From: Chitinophaga sp. Ak27 | GTDB taxonomy: Bacteria; Bacteroidota; Bacteroidia; Chitinophagales; Chitinophagaceae | Direction: 5' to 3' | NCBI RefSeq assembly: GCF_012726295.1 | Contig: NZ_JABAOB010000006.1 | Coordinates: 124,001-188,000 of the forward strand | Length of the DNA: 64,000 nt | Part shown: positions 7,643-16,037 of the stretch, piece after piece | Layout: the number at the start of each line of letters is the position of its first letter | How positions within the stretch are numbered: position 1 is the stretch's first letter | Position numbers and translations under genes: made by a program | The notes under the pieces: model-generated | What the model was told of the DNA's origin: nothing | Databases searched by the model: none | What the model saw: only the letters and a program-made list of their open reading frames with translations

Positions 7643-8515
7643 TTAATGACCATTCTTCGGGCCTGGATACGTATGTTTCCAGCGCCGATGGCTCCATACC
7701 CATACTTCAGGCTGTTCATGAATGTTCTTTTCCAGGTAGCGGACAAATGCTTCCGTAATTTTTCCTTCGGGTTCTTCTTGTGGATTTTCGAAAGCCAGGG
7801 TTAAGGTAGCGTTGTAATAACCTCTTTTTACTTTGCGGATATCTACAAATACCACGGGGATATTGCTTCTTTTGGCGCCCATTTCCGGTCCCTTATAGAA
7901 GGGCGTCATCTTATTGAGGAAAGGATACCAATAGCAGCTGCGGGGGTTTCCGGGATTTTGATCGGCCACAAGTGCAATCAGATATTGCTTGTTGAGCCAG
8001 GCTTTCATGCTATTGCCCATATCATTGGCGGGAATGAGAATGGTGCCGAATTTTTCCCGGAAATGGCGGAACATGCGGTCTGCCGGTTTGCTGGTTAACG
8101 GCATATATACCACCAGGAAAGGAAAGTTGACCCCCTGCATGCAGAACAGGTTCGCCCATTCCCAGTTGAAGTTATGTCCGAGGTGTAACTGACAGCTCTT
8201 ACCTGCTGCATATAATTTATGCAGCACGGTCAGATCGCAGCGAAAGCGCTTTTGTAACTGCGCTTTGCTCATAGTCAGCAGCTTGATGGTTTCCACCATC
8301 ATGTCGGTAAGATTATGATAGTATTTTTTGGCGATCGCAGTAATTTCCTCCTTCGACTTATCAGGGAATGCCTGGGCTAAATTCGCCATCACTACTTTTT
8401 TGCGATAGCCGATGATATGGTACACTAACACATACAGTGCATCACTGAGAAGGTATAGTACCGGAAGTGGTAATATGGAAAGACTATTGCAAAAAGCCAG
8501 TAGCAGATAGTACAT
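7643..8515 (-). CDS. LpxL/HtrB-type lipid A acyltransferase family protein
   Basis: Membrane-associated acyltransferase predicted to add a secondary acyl chain to lipid A or a related lipid. The 290-residue protein opens with a hydrophobic anchor (about 1-35). The catalytic H-x4-E motif is HNFNWE (His114, Glu119), followed by the RHFREKFGTILIP block and the late motif NIPVVFVDIRKVKRG. Length and motif order fit the LPLAT/HtrB family of Bacteroidota. It follows nadB on the same strand, 53 bases downstream, so cotranscription is possible. The acyl donor cannot be deduced. Confidence 0.9.
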   Translation of the reverse strand: MYYLLLAFCNSLSILPLPVLYLLSDALYVLVYHIIGYRKKVVMANLAQAFPDKSKEEITAIAKKYYHNLTDMMVETIKLLTMSKAQLQKRFRCDLTVLHKLYAAGKSCQLHLGHNFNWEWANLFCMQGVNFPFLVVYMPLTSKPADRMFRHFREKFGTILIPANDMGNSMKAWLNKQYLIALVADQNPGNPRSCYWYPFLNKMTPFYKGPEMGAKRSNIPVVFVDIRKVKRGYYNATLTLAFENPQEEPEGKITEAFVRYLEKNIHEQPEVWVWSHRRWKHTYPGPKNGH

Positions 8516-8568
8516 ATGCCTGATTGTTGTAAATCCGACGCAAAGGTAATGAAATACAGCCGTTTAGC

Positions 8569-10167
8569 TTACAGGACGATGTTCTGCACCAGCTCGCATT
8601 TAAACGGATAATCGGTATTGTAATGAAGTCCCCTGCTTTCTTTGCGGAAGGCAGCACCTTTTACGATCAGATAGCCCACTGTAATCAGATTGCGCAATTC
8701 GCACAACTGGGGAGATACGGTGGTTTTTTCGTAGAGGTCTTCTGTTTCTTCGTGCAGGATATCCAGACGGCGTAATGCTCTTTGCAAACGTACATCTGTT
8801 CTTACAATCCCTACATAATCGCTCATGATCTGCTTGAGTTCTTTCAGGCTTTGTGTGATGAGAATCATTTCTTTGGGCGCCGTAGTACCGGTGGCTACCC
8901 AGTCAGGGACATTCTCTTTAAAATCGAGCAAGTCTATTTTGCTGGTAGCATCCATAAAACAGCGGTGCGCAAATACCATGGCTTCGAGCAGGGAGTTGGA
9001 CGCGAGGCGGTTAGCGCCATGAAGGCCGGTGCTGGCGCATTCGCCACAGGCATACAGGTTACGGATGGAGGTAAGTCCCCACTCGTTGGTTTTGATACCT
9101 CCGCAACTGTAGTGTGCAGCGGGAGCTACCGGGATCATTTGGGTGCTGATGTCAATACCTGCCGCCTTACAGGTTTCGTAGATATTGGGGAAATGATGAA
9201 TGAATTTCTCCATATCCATATGCCGGCAGTCGAGGTACACATGTTCTGTACCGGTAATCTTCATTTCGCTATCGATAGCTCTGGCCACGATATCGCGTGG
9301 AGCGAGCGACAGGCGGGGATCGTATTTATGCATGAAATCTTCCCCGTGAATATTCCTTAAAATACCGCCGTCGCCCCGTACTGCTTCTGTAATCAGGAAA
9401 GAAGGGCTTACGCCTGGCTCATAAAGAGCGGTAGGGTGAAACTGGATAAACTCCATGTTTTCGATGCGGCCCTTGGCACGGTATACCATGGCCACGCCAT
9501 CGCCAGTGGCGATATTGGGGTTGGTAGTGGTGCGATAAACCTGCCCGTTACCGCCTGTAGCCAGCAACGTTACCTTAGACAGTATTTTTTCTATTTGATT
9601 GGTAGCAAGATTGAGTACGTATACGCCATAGCATTCGATATCCGGCGTAGATTTGGTGACCAGGTAGCCCAGGTGGTGCTGTGTAATGAGATCTACTACA
9701 AAGCAATGAGTTACCAGTTCAATATTGGGCCGGGCATGAATGGCTTCGAGCAGGGCTCGTTCTATTTCCTTACCGGTAACATCTTTATGGTGGATAACCC
9801 GGAATACGGAGTGTCCGCCTTCACGGCCGAGGGAAAAATCGCCCGCTGCGTTTTTGTCGAAGTTGGCTCCCCATTCAATAATTTCATTAACCCTTTCCGG
9901 GCCTTCGGTCACTACTATTTTTACAATCTGTTCGTTACAGAGCCCGTCACCGGCAATGAGGGTGTCCTCAATATGTTTTTCGAAACTATCGTTTTCCAGG
10001 TCGTTCACTACCGCCACGCCGCCCTGGGCGTATTTGGTATTGGTTTCATCCTCCCTGCTTTTGGTTATGATAGTTATCTTTTTATCCGGGTATTGCTGTG
10101 AGACTTTGAGCGCATAAGTGAGCCCTGCAATCCCTGAACCGATGACAAGAAAATCTGTTTGTTGCAT
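8569..10167 (-). CDS. nadB: L-aspartate oxidase NadB
   Basis: FAD enzyme oxidising L-aspartate to iminoaspartate, the first step of de novo NAD synthesis with NadA. It is 532 residues, the normal length. The N-terminal dinucleotide fold carries VIGSGIAG (Gly10-Gly15). The flavin and substrate region holds GREGGHSVFRVIHHKDVTG and YSCGGIKTNEWG, and the late block CGECASTGLHGANRLASNSL is typical of the succinate dehydrogenase/NadB family. The HSVFR and GTNRLA-like motifs separate it from fumarate reductases. No nadA or nadC lies in the window. Confidence 0.96.
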   Translation of the reverse strand: MQQTDFLVIGSGIAGLTYALKVSQQYPDKKITIITKSREDETNTKYAQGGVAVVNDLENDSFEKHIEDTLIAGDGLCNEQIVKIVVTEGPERVNEIIEWGANFDKNAAGDFSLGREGGHSVFRVIHHKDVTGKEIERALLEAIHARPNIELVTHCFVVDLITQHHLGYLVTKSTPDIECYGVYVLNLATNQIEKILSKVTLLATGGNGQVYRTTTNPNIATGDGVAMVYRAKGRIENMEFIQFHPTALYEPGVSPSFLITEAVRGDGGILRNIHGEDFMHKYDPRLSLAPRDIVARAIDSEMKITGTEHVYLDCRHMDMEKFIHHFPNIYETCKAAGIDISTQMIPVAPAAHYSCGGIKTNEWGLTSIRNLYACGECASTGLHGANRLASNSLLEAMVFAHRCFMDATSKIDLLDFKENVPDWVATGTTAPKEMILITQSLKELKQIMSDYVGIVRTDVRLQRALRRLDILHEETEDLYEKTTVSPQLCELRNLITVGYLIVKGAAFRKESRGLHYNTDYPFKCELVQNIVL

Positions 10168-10234
10168 AGTAAGACAAAAGTAATCAATAGGAATTAAAAA
10201 TTACGATTTAGCAACATGCAGGATAGGGAAGGTA

Positions 10235-10942
10235 TTATGGCGCTATCAATCCCTCGGGGCTTACTTGTAAGGGGCGGTTTTTTCCAGCAAAATATTCTGT
10301 GCTACCGGTTACCAATCCCCATTGCGCAGTGCCATAGGTAAGCATTACCAGGATATCGCCGCCCCACAGGGGATGGACAAATTTACCCACCGCAATGAGC
10401 GAATCGGAGAGCATAAATAATAGGGCGCCAATGATGCAATACCAGGCTGCCGGCTGACGCCGGAAGTGAAAGGCATGCAGCACACTTTGCACCGTTACAG
10501 AAATGGTGAGTGCGTAGATAATAACTGCAACGGCTAAACTGCCCAAGTGGGGTGCCAGGTATAAAATGAAGGAAATAACGATCGCCGCATGGAGGAAAAT
10601 CAGCGGATATTTGCAGTACGGAACCGGGGGATTGCTATAGCGTATTTTCAGAAAGAAAATAATATACATCACATGTGCCAGCAGGAAGCTTCCCAGCCCG
10701 GGTAAAAAAAGATTGTTGAATAGCAACAGGTCATCGCCTACAGAAGAGAAAAAGAGCGCCAGTAGCAAAGGGATGCGATAATCACGGGGGATTTTCACAG
10801 GAGCGTACAGCACGTATATAATCAGTAACAGCATTAACAAGGGCTTACTGAAAAACCGCAGTGATGCATGATCCGTTGCAATGAACAGGATATCAACCAG
10901 TAACACCAAAAAATAGATAATGAAGCTTCCCGTACGAAACAT
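10235..10942 (-). CDS. YhhN-family membrane protein (lysoplasmalogenase-like)
   Basis: Integral membrane protein of 235 residues with seven or eight hydrophobic segments. The conserved first part is FFSKPLLMLLLIIYV, then FSSVGDDLLLF, and near the end GALLFMLSDSLIAVGKF, which are signatures of the YhhN/TMEM86 family. Human TMEM86B hydrolyses the vinyl-ether bond of lysoplasmalogens; bacterial substrates are mostly unknown. The conserved Asp pairs (GDD and SDS) are the likely active-site residues. It is flanked by nadB and the histidine kinase, all on the minus strand, with 41-67 base gaps. Confidence 0.88.
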   Translation of the reverse strand: MFRTGSFIIYFLVLLVDILFIATDHASLRFFSKPLLMLLLIIYVLYAPVKIPRDYRIPLLLALFFSSVGDDLLLFNNLFLPGLGSFLLAHVMYIIFFLKIRYSNPPVPYCKYPLIFLHAAIVISFILYLAPHLGSLAVAVIIYALTISVTVQSVLHAFHFRRQPAAWYCIIGALLFMLSDSLIAVGKFVHPLWGGDILVMLTYGTAQWGLVTGSTEYFAGKNRPLQVSPEGLIAP

Positions 10943-10983
10943 AATAACAAAGTTACCTGTTGCTAAATGTAAGGAATATCGGG

Positions 10984-12324
10984 CTAAGTATTGAGCAAAA
11001 TATAAAACGTAGTGCCGTTGCCGTTAGCTCCCGGACTGATGGCTTTTAGCTGGCCGCCATGCATTTGTATGATTTGTTGGGATAAGCTCAGGCCAATACC
11101 CGATCCTTTCTTTTTGGTCGTGAAAAAGGGAATAAAGATTTTATTCATGGCGTCTTCATCAATGCCGGGGCCATTGTCGGTAATTTCTATACAGATCTGT
11201 TGGATGGTGTTCTGATACAATTTCAGGTTGATGCTGCCATTGGATGTATGTTCCAGCGCGTCCATAGCATTTTTAACAAGGTTGATCAGTACCATTTGCA
11301 GCTGGGATACATCGGCATGCAGCTCCAGGTTTTCGGCGTCTATTTCTACGTTAAACTGAATGCCGGCCTGTTTCATGTCTGCCTGGAAAAGACTACCCAC
11401 GGAGGTAATCAGCGTTTTTACATTTACGCTGGTGAATTGCGGTTGTGGTAGTGTGGTATAATCGCGGTAGGCATTCACAAAGTTCATAATACCCTTACTA
11501 CGGCTTTCAACGGTTTGCAGGGCTTCCCGTAAGTCTGAGATACCTTCCTGGTGTTGTGAGCCAGGGGCAATGTCCAGGTCGACGATTTCCTGCATGGTAC
11601 CAATTAAGGATACAATAGGCGTCACGGAGTTCATGATTTCATGCCGTAATATTTTTGTCAGGTTTTGCCAGGCTTCCAGTTCTTTTTTCTGCAGTTCAGA
11701 ATGAATGTTTTGTATAGAGATAAGCTTTACCAGCCGCCCTTGTAACCGCACGGTAGCCGCGTGTATCGACAGCTGTTGTTCCTGTCTGGTGGCATACAGG
11801 GTTTTATTGCCCGAGGGCAACTCCATCAAGAGTTCTGCCAGCCCGGGATGTACGGTTTTCAGTTCATGGATATTCCTAAGCCGGTAGATACCCATTAGCC
11901 GGAAGGCGGCGGGATTAATCAGTTCTATTTTGCCTTCTGTGTCGAAAGACAATACGCCGATGCTGATGTGTTGTACAATGGTGTCGATGTATTTGAGGTT
12001 GGCCTCTTTTTCCGCCCTTGTTTGACGAAAGGCTTCCAGTACCTCATTAAACTGGTGATTTAGCATGCTGAAGCTTTTGCCCAGCTTATTATCGGCGCTG
12101 AAGCGGATAGAAAAATCTTCGTAGCGGATAGATTCCAGAAACAGGGTCAGCTTTCGGTTAATCCTGTTCAGGTAATAGTAAATGCCATATAACTGCAGTA
12201 ATATGAGGGGCGTCAACAAAAAAGATAAGGGCTGCATATTGTGCATATACAGCCAGATGGCCCCTGCTATGGAAATGGCCAGCAGGATGACCCTTAACCC
12301 GATATTGATGCTGAAGCGATTCAT
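10984..12324 (-). CDS. NtrY-like PAS sensor histidine kinase, partner of the sigma-54 regulator
   Basis: Inner-membrane kinase of 446 residues. Two hydrophobic segments fill about residues 5-50, followed by a short HAMP-like linker and a PAS domain (about 120-190, FDTEGKIELINPAAFRLMG). The dimerisation domain has the phosphoacceptor motif ILRHEIMNSVTPI, and the ATPase domain has NLVKNAMDAL, DNGPGIDED and GSGIGLSLSQQII. The HE-MN-TPI form resembles NtrB/NtrY kinases that pair with NtrC-type regulators. The response-regulator gene lies immediately upstream on the same strand, with an AAAGC palindrome between. The ATG ending at 12324 is chosen because the longer frame begins inside that repeat. 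Confidence 0.92.
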   Translation of the reverse strand: MNRFSINIGLRVILLAISIAGAIWLYMHNMQPLSFLLTPLILLQLYGIYYYLNRINRKLTLFLESIRYEDFSIRFSADNKLGKSFSMLNHQFNEVLEAFRQTRAEKEANLKYIDTIVQHISIGVLSFDTEGKIELINPAAFRLMGIYRLRNIHELKTVHPGLAELLMELPSGNKTLYATRQEQQLSIHAATVRLQGRLVKLISIQNIHSELQKKELEAWQNLTKILRHEIMNSVTPIVSLIGTMQEIVDLDIAPGSQHQEGISDLREALQTVESRSKGIMNFVNAYRDYTTLPQPQFTSVNVKTLITSVGSLFQADMKQAGIQFNVEIDAENLELHADVSQLQMVLINLVKNAMDALEHTSNGSINLKLYQNTIQQICIEITDNGPGIDEDAMNKIFIPFFTTKKKGSGIGLSLSQQIIQMHGGQLKAISPGANGNGTTFYILLNT

Positions 12325-12337
12325 GAGAAAAGGCTTA

Positions 12338-12450
12338 AAGCGTAAAGCGAAAAGCAAAAAGCCATCTGAGCGATTGATTTAAGCGATACAGAAAGCGAAT
12401 ATAAAATGGGCATACTTCGCGGGAGCTTTTTGCTTTTCCGCTTTCTGCTT
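12338..12450. repeat. AAAGC-unit palindrome between response regulator and kinase genes
   Basis: Left arm 12338-12362 and right arm 12425-12450 pair over about 25 bp with a one-base bulge. The arms are built of spaced AAAGC units (core AAAAGCAAAAAGC), separated by a 62-base spacer. The element fills nearly all of the 130-base gap inside an otherwise tight regulator-kinase pair and could attenuate the kinase. It shares its core with the palindrome at 63395-63517. Confidence 0.7.
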
Positions 12451-12454
12451 GTCG

Positions 12455-13804
12455 CTAAATATTATATTTTTCAAGTCTTCTATAGAGTGCGGCCCTGCTT
12501 AGTCCCAGTTCCCTGGCTGCTTCTGTAATATTACCATTACATTTTTTCATGGCCTGGGAAATGATATTGCGTTCCATTTCTTCCAGGTTGTAGCCGGTGT
12601 CCATGGCTTGATCGGTATTATTGTTATTTTTTACAAATACATCTTTGGGTTGTAATGTTTTTCCCTGGGAGAGAATAACGGCTCTTTCAATGGCATGTTG
12701 TAATTCACGGATATTACCGGGCCAGTCGTATCGCTGCAGCTGGGTAAGCAGTGAGTCATGCATACTATTGACCGGGCGTTTGTATTTGTCGCGGTACAAT
12801 TGCATAAAATGTTCTGCCAATGGAATAATATCTTCCACGCGTTCTCTCAGTGGGGGCAGATGTATTTCGATAGTGTTGATGCGATAGAGCAAATCCTGTC
12901 TGAACAGGTGTTGGGCTGCCATGTGCTGTATGTTGCGGTTGGTAGCGCAGACGAGTCTAACGTCTATGGGTATATTTTTATTAGAGCCTACTTTGGTAAC
13001 AGACCGGTTTTGTAAAACGGTCAGCAGTTTGGCCTGGAAGGGGATAGAGACATTCCCGATTTCATCGAGGAAGATAGTTCCTCCGTTGGCTTCTTCGAAG
13101 CGGCCATTGCGATCTTCGCGGGCATCGGTGAAGGCTCCTTTTACGTGGCCAAACAATTCACTTTCAAAGAGGGTTTCGCTGATGGCGCCGAGGTCTACGC
13201 TAACGAAGGGTTTATTATTGCGATTGGATTGTGCGTGTATTTGGCGGGCCAGCATATCTTTCCCGGTGCCATTTTCACCCAGGATCAGGATATTGGCATC
13301 GGTGGCGGCTACCCTGGACACTGTATCAAACACGGCCAGCATAGCAGGACTTTTGCCGATGATCTGGTTACCGGAATGGTGAAGGGCGGCAGCCGGTTTG
13401 TCTTGTCCTGTTATTCTTTTATTGTAGGCGTTCTGAATGGTGGCCAGTAACTTTTCATTCTCCCAGGGCTTGAGTACAAAGTCGACGGCCCCGGCTTTAA
13501 TAGCCCTCACGGCCATTTCCACATCACCGTAGGCGGTAAACAATACCACGGCCGTTTCTGGTTTGATATCCAGTATCCGGTCCAGCCACTCGAAACCTTC
13601 TTTCCCGCTGCTAAGGTCGCGGGTGAAGTTCATATCAAGCAATATGACATCGTAGTCAAAATTGGATACGAGGTAGGGGATTTTTTGCGGATTCTTCTCA
13701 AAATCAACCTGTTCAAAGTGTCTTTTCAATAACAGGCGTGCGGCACGTAAAACGTCTACATCATCATCTACAATTAAAATCTTAGCTGGTTGCATGGTAG
13801 TCAT
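12455..13804 (-). CDS. Sigma-54-dependent response regulator (NtrC family)
   Basis: Activator of sigma-54 promoters, 449 residues from the chosen ATG. The receiver domain has Asp57 as phosphoacceptor (VILLDMNF). The AAA+ domain has Walker A GENGTGKD, the sigma-54 contact loop GAFTDA (a variant of GAFTGA) and Walker B GGTIFLDE. A Fis-type helix-turn-helix closes the protein (NITEAARELGLSRAALYRR). Another in-frame ATG ends at 13795, and a longer frame reaches 13867. It is divergent from the exporter operon, and the shared 216-base region holds paired palindromes and a -24/-12 promoter, so it very likely activates that operon. The kinase gene follows. Confidence 0.94.
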   Translation of the reverse strand: MTTMQPAKILIVDDDVDVLRAARLLLKRHFEQVDFEKNPQKIPYLVSNFDYDVILLDMNFTRDLSSGKEGFEWLDRILDIKPETAVVLFTAYGDVEMAVRAIKAGAVDFVLKPWENEKLLATIQNAYNKRITGQDKPAAALHHSGNQIIGKSPAMLAVFDTVSRVAATDANILILGENGTGKDMLARQIHAQSNRNNKPFVSVDLGAISETLFESELFGHVKGAFTDAREDRNGRFEEANGGTIFLDEIGNVSIPFQAKLLTVLQNRSVTKVGSNKNIPIDVRLVCATNRNIQHMAAQHLFRQDLLYRINTIEIHLPPLRERVEDIIPLAEHFMQLYRDKYKRPVNSMHDSLLTQLQRYDWPGNIRELQHAIERAVILSQGKTLQPKDVFVKNNNNTDQAMDTGYNLEEMERNIISQAMKKCNGNITEAARELGLSRAALYRRLEKYNI

Positions 13805-13879
13805 ATGCGTAAGTGAATAGGTAACAATATTAAACAAAGATTCTTTCAAAGCCACAGCTAATTTCATGAACTTTTAAAA

Positions 13880-13916
13880 GTGTCCGATTATGGACACCCC
13901 TTGTCCGACAAAGGAC
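13880..13916. promoter_or_regulatory. Two enhancer-like palindromes, GTCC-N6-GGAC, 21 bp apart
   Basis: Site 1 (13880-13897) has 6-base arms GTGTCC and GGACAC around a 6-base spacer. Site 2 (13903-13916) has GTCC and GGAC around a 6-base spacer. Their centres, 13888.5 and 13909.5, are 21 bp apart, two helical turns, so both face the same side of DNA. They lie 56-90 bp upstream of the predicted -24 element, in the range for NtrC-type activator binding. Confidence 0.65.
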
Positions 13917-13970
13917 GTTTTTTTTAAGGGGTATTCCACGAATCCATTGCTGGTAAAGCGTTTTGCGCTT

Positions 13971-13987
13971 TGGCATGTGGATTGACT
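13971..13987 (+). promoter_or_regulatory. Predicted sigma-54 (-24/-12) promoter of the exporter operon
   Basis: TGGCATG-N4-TTGAC matches the consensus TGGCACG-N4-TTGCW with GG at 13972-13973 and the -12 G at 13984, the required 12-base distance. The deviation is GA instead of GC at -12. Transcription would start near 13996, about 25 bases before the ATG at 14021. A second candidate, TGGTAAA to TTTGCG at 13951-13967, has one base too many in the spacer. Confidence 0.6.
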
Positions 13988-14020
13988 TTCTGGGTTCAGC
14001 AAACTTTTCGCTAAAATAAC

Positions 14021-15268
14021 ATGGACAGAAAAATAGAAAAGAAGTTTTGGAATAAAAAGCGCATCATGATGATTGGTGGTGGAGCAGCGGTAGCTATGTT
14101 GCTATTATATACGCTGATTTTTGCCGACCACCGCGCTACCCTCAATGTGGAAAAAGACAAGATCACTATCTCTGCAGTAAAAAAAGGCACTTTCGATGTA
14201 TATATTGCAGTTACTGCGGTAGTAATGCCATTGAAAACCATCCGCCTGGATGCCATTGAGGGCGGGTATGTAAGCCGTAAGTACCTGGATGGTGGTAGTA
14301 TGGTAAAGGAAGGGGACTCTATTTTACGGCTGGACAACCAGCATATGATGATGGACTTTGTTAACCATGAAACAGAGATCTACCGTTTACGTAATGAACT
14401 GCAGAATACCCGGTTAAATATCCGTCAACAGGAATTTACCATGCAACAAACAATTTCCGATATAGACGCGAAAATCGCTGCTGCACAGGATTTATATGAT
14501 CGTAACAAACAGCTGGTAGAAGAAAAGATAGTAGCCCGCCAGGAGTTTAATAAGAACAAATTTGAGCTGGAAGGCCTACTGCGCCAGAAAGATATCCAGT
14601 TACAGTCACAGAAATACCAGCAAGACAATGCCAAGATGCAGATTACGCAGCTGGAAGGTACCCTGGCCCGTACCCAGCACAACCTGGAGCTGATGAGAGA
14701 AAACCTGAACAGCCTGATTGTAAGGGCTCCTGTATCAGGACAATTATCTTCTATCGATGTGGAAGTAGGGTCCAGTATTACGGCCGGCCAGAATATTGGT
14801 CAGATCGACGACCTGAACGGGTTTAAGCTGCGCGCGGATATCGATGAACATTATGTTTCCCAGGTATTTGCCGGTTTGAAAGCTTCTTTCGAATTTGATG
14901 GAAAAACCTATGATATGGTGGTCACTAAAGTATATCCGGAAGTAAAAAGTGGTCGTTTTCAGGCTGATATGAATTTTGAAAAAAATACACCTGAAGGTAT
15001 CCGCCGTGGGCAATCCTCTCCCATCCGCCTAGTGCTGGGCAAGTCTGCAGAAGCTACACTGTTACCGCTGGGAGGTTTCTTCTCCGACACCGGTGGTAAC
15101 TGGGTGTATGTAGTAGACAAAAGCGGTAAGCGTGCCGTAAAACGGAATATTTCACTTGGCAGAAAAAATCCTTTGTATTTTGAGGTATTGGAAGGATTAC
15201 AACCTGGCGACCAGGTAATCACTTCATCCTACGAAAACTTTGGTAATAAAGACGTTTTATCTTTTTAA
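14021..15268 (+). CDS. HlyD/MacA-type periplasmic adaptor protein, first gene of exporter operon
   Basis: Membrane-fusion protein linking an inner-membrane transporter to an outer-membrane channel. It is 415 residues with one N-terminal membrane helix (about 15-40, GGGAAVAMLLLYTLIFA), a lipoyl half-motif, a long alpha-helical hairpin (about 105-235, rich in Gln, Leu and Arg) and a second half-motif with LIVRAPVSGQLSSIDVEVG. Beta-barrel and membrane-proximal domains follow. The predicted sigma-54 promoter lies directly upstream, and the ATPase gene starts 48 bases after its stop. A second adaptor closes the cluster at 32748, so the two may serve different permeases. Confidence 0.92.
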   Translation: MDRKIEKKFWNKKRIMMIGGGAAVAMLLLYTLIFADHRATLNVEKDKITISAVKKGTFDVYIAVTAVVMPLKTIRLDAIEGGYVSRKYLDGGSMVKEGDSILRLDNQHMMMDFVNHETEIYRLRNELQNTRLNIRQQEFTMQQTISDIDAKIAAAQDLYDRNKQLVEEKIVARQEFNKNKFELEGLLRQKDIQLQSQKYQQDNAKMQITQLEGTLARTQHNLELMRENLNSLIVRAPVSGQLSSIDVEVGSSITAGQNIGQIDDLNGFKLRADIDEHYVSQVFAGLKASFEFDGKTYDMVVTKVYPEVKSGRFQADMNFEKNTPEGIRRGQSSPIRLVLGKSAEATLLPLGGFFSDTGGNWVYVVDKSGKRAVKRNISLGRKNPLYFEVLEGLQPGDQVITSSYENFGNKDVLSF

Positions 15269-15316
15269 GCATCATCCATTTTACATAAACTAGTATTAAA
15301 AAAACAAACTACAGGT

Positions 15317-16006
15317 ATGATACGTACTGTTAACTTGCAGAAGCTGTTTACAACAGAAGAGGTAGAAACCACTGCCCTCAATGGTATTAACATGGAAATA
15401 CAGGATGGCGAATTTGTTGCCATCATGGGGCCATCCGGATGTGGTAAATCTACTTTATTGAATATTTTAGGTTTATTGGACAACCCGAGTGATGGAGAAT
15501 ACCACTTCTGGGATAAAGAAGTAGCGCGTATGAGTGAACGGCAAAGGGCGCAGCTTCGCAAAGGCTCTATTGGCTTTGTATTCCAGAGCTTTAACCTGAT
15601 CGATGAGTTAACAGTTTACGAAAATGTGGAGTTACCACTATTATATCTGAAAGTGCCGGCAGCAGAAAGAAAGGGAAAAGTAGAAGAAGTGCTGGAGCGA
15701 ATGAACATTATGCATCGCCGCAATCACTTCCCGCAGCAACTGTCGGGTGGTCAGCAACAAAGGGTAGCTATAGCCCGTGCGGTAGTAGCTAAACCTAACC
15801 TGATACTGGCGGATGAGCCCACAGGTAACCTGGATTCCACCAATGGGGAAGAGGTAATGAAATTGTTGCAGGAGTTGAACAATGCGGGTACTACTTTGAT
15901 CATGGTAACGCACTCTCCCTACGACGCAGGATTTGCCCACCGTATTATCAACCTGTTTGATGGAAGAGTAGTAACAGAAAATATCAAGGAGCAATTTCAC
16001 GTGTGA
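15317..16006 (+). CDS. ABC transporter ATP-binding protein (MacB/LolD type)
   Basis: Cytoplasmic ATPase powering FtsX-type permeases. The 229-residue protein has Walker A GPSGCGKST (about residues 40-48), Q-loop VFQSFNLIDELTVYENV, signature LSGGQQQRVAIARA, Walker B LILADEP with D-loop TGNLDS, and switch His in MVTHSP. The early GINMEIQDGEFVAI and the YENVELPLLY segment are typical of the MacB/LolD/FtsE subfamily. It sits between the adaptor and the first permease. A second similar ATPase follows the permease array, so which of the six permeases each one drives is open. Confidence 0.96.
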   Translation: MIRTVNLQKLFTTEEVETTALNGINMEIQDGEFVAIMGPSGCGKSTLLNILGLLDNPSDGEYHFWDKEVARMSERQRAQLRKGSIGFVFQSFNLIDELTVYENVELPLLYLKVPAAERKGKVEEVLERMNIMHRRNHFPQQLSGGQQQRVAIARAVVAKPNLILADEPTGNLDSTNGEEVMKLLQELNNAGTTLIMVTHSPYDAGFAHRIINLFDGRVVTENIKEQFHV

Positions 16007-16037
16007 TTTTTTTTCGCCATTCTAAAACCACATTATA

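Noticed and set aside
13951..13967. TGGTAAA to TTTGCG as the sigma-54 promoter of the exporter operon
   Set aside because: The spacing between GG and GC is 13 bases instead of 12; the neighbouring TGGCATG-N4-TTGAC has correct spacing. Kept only as an alternative.
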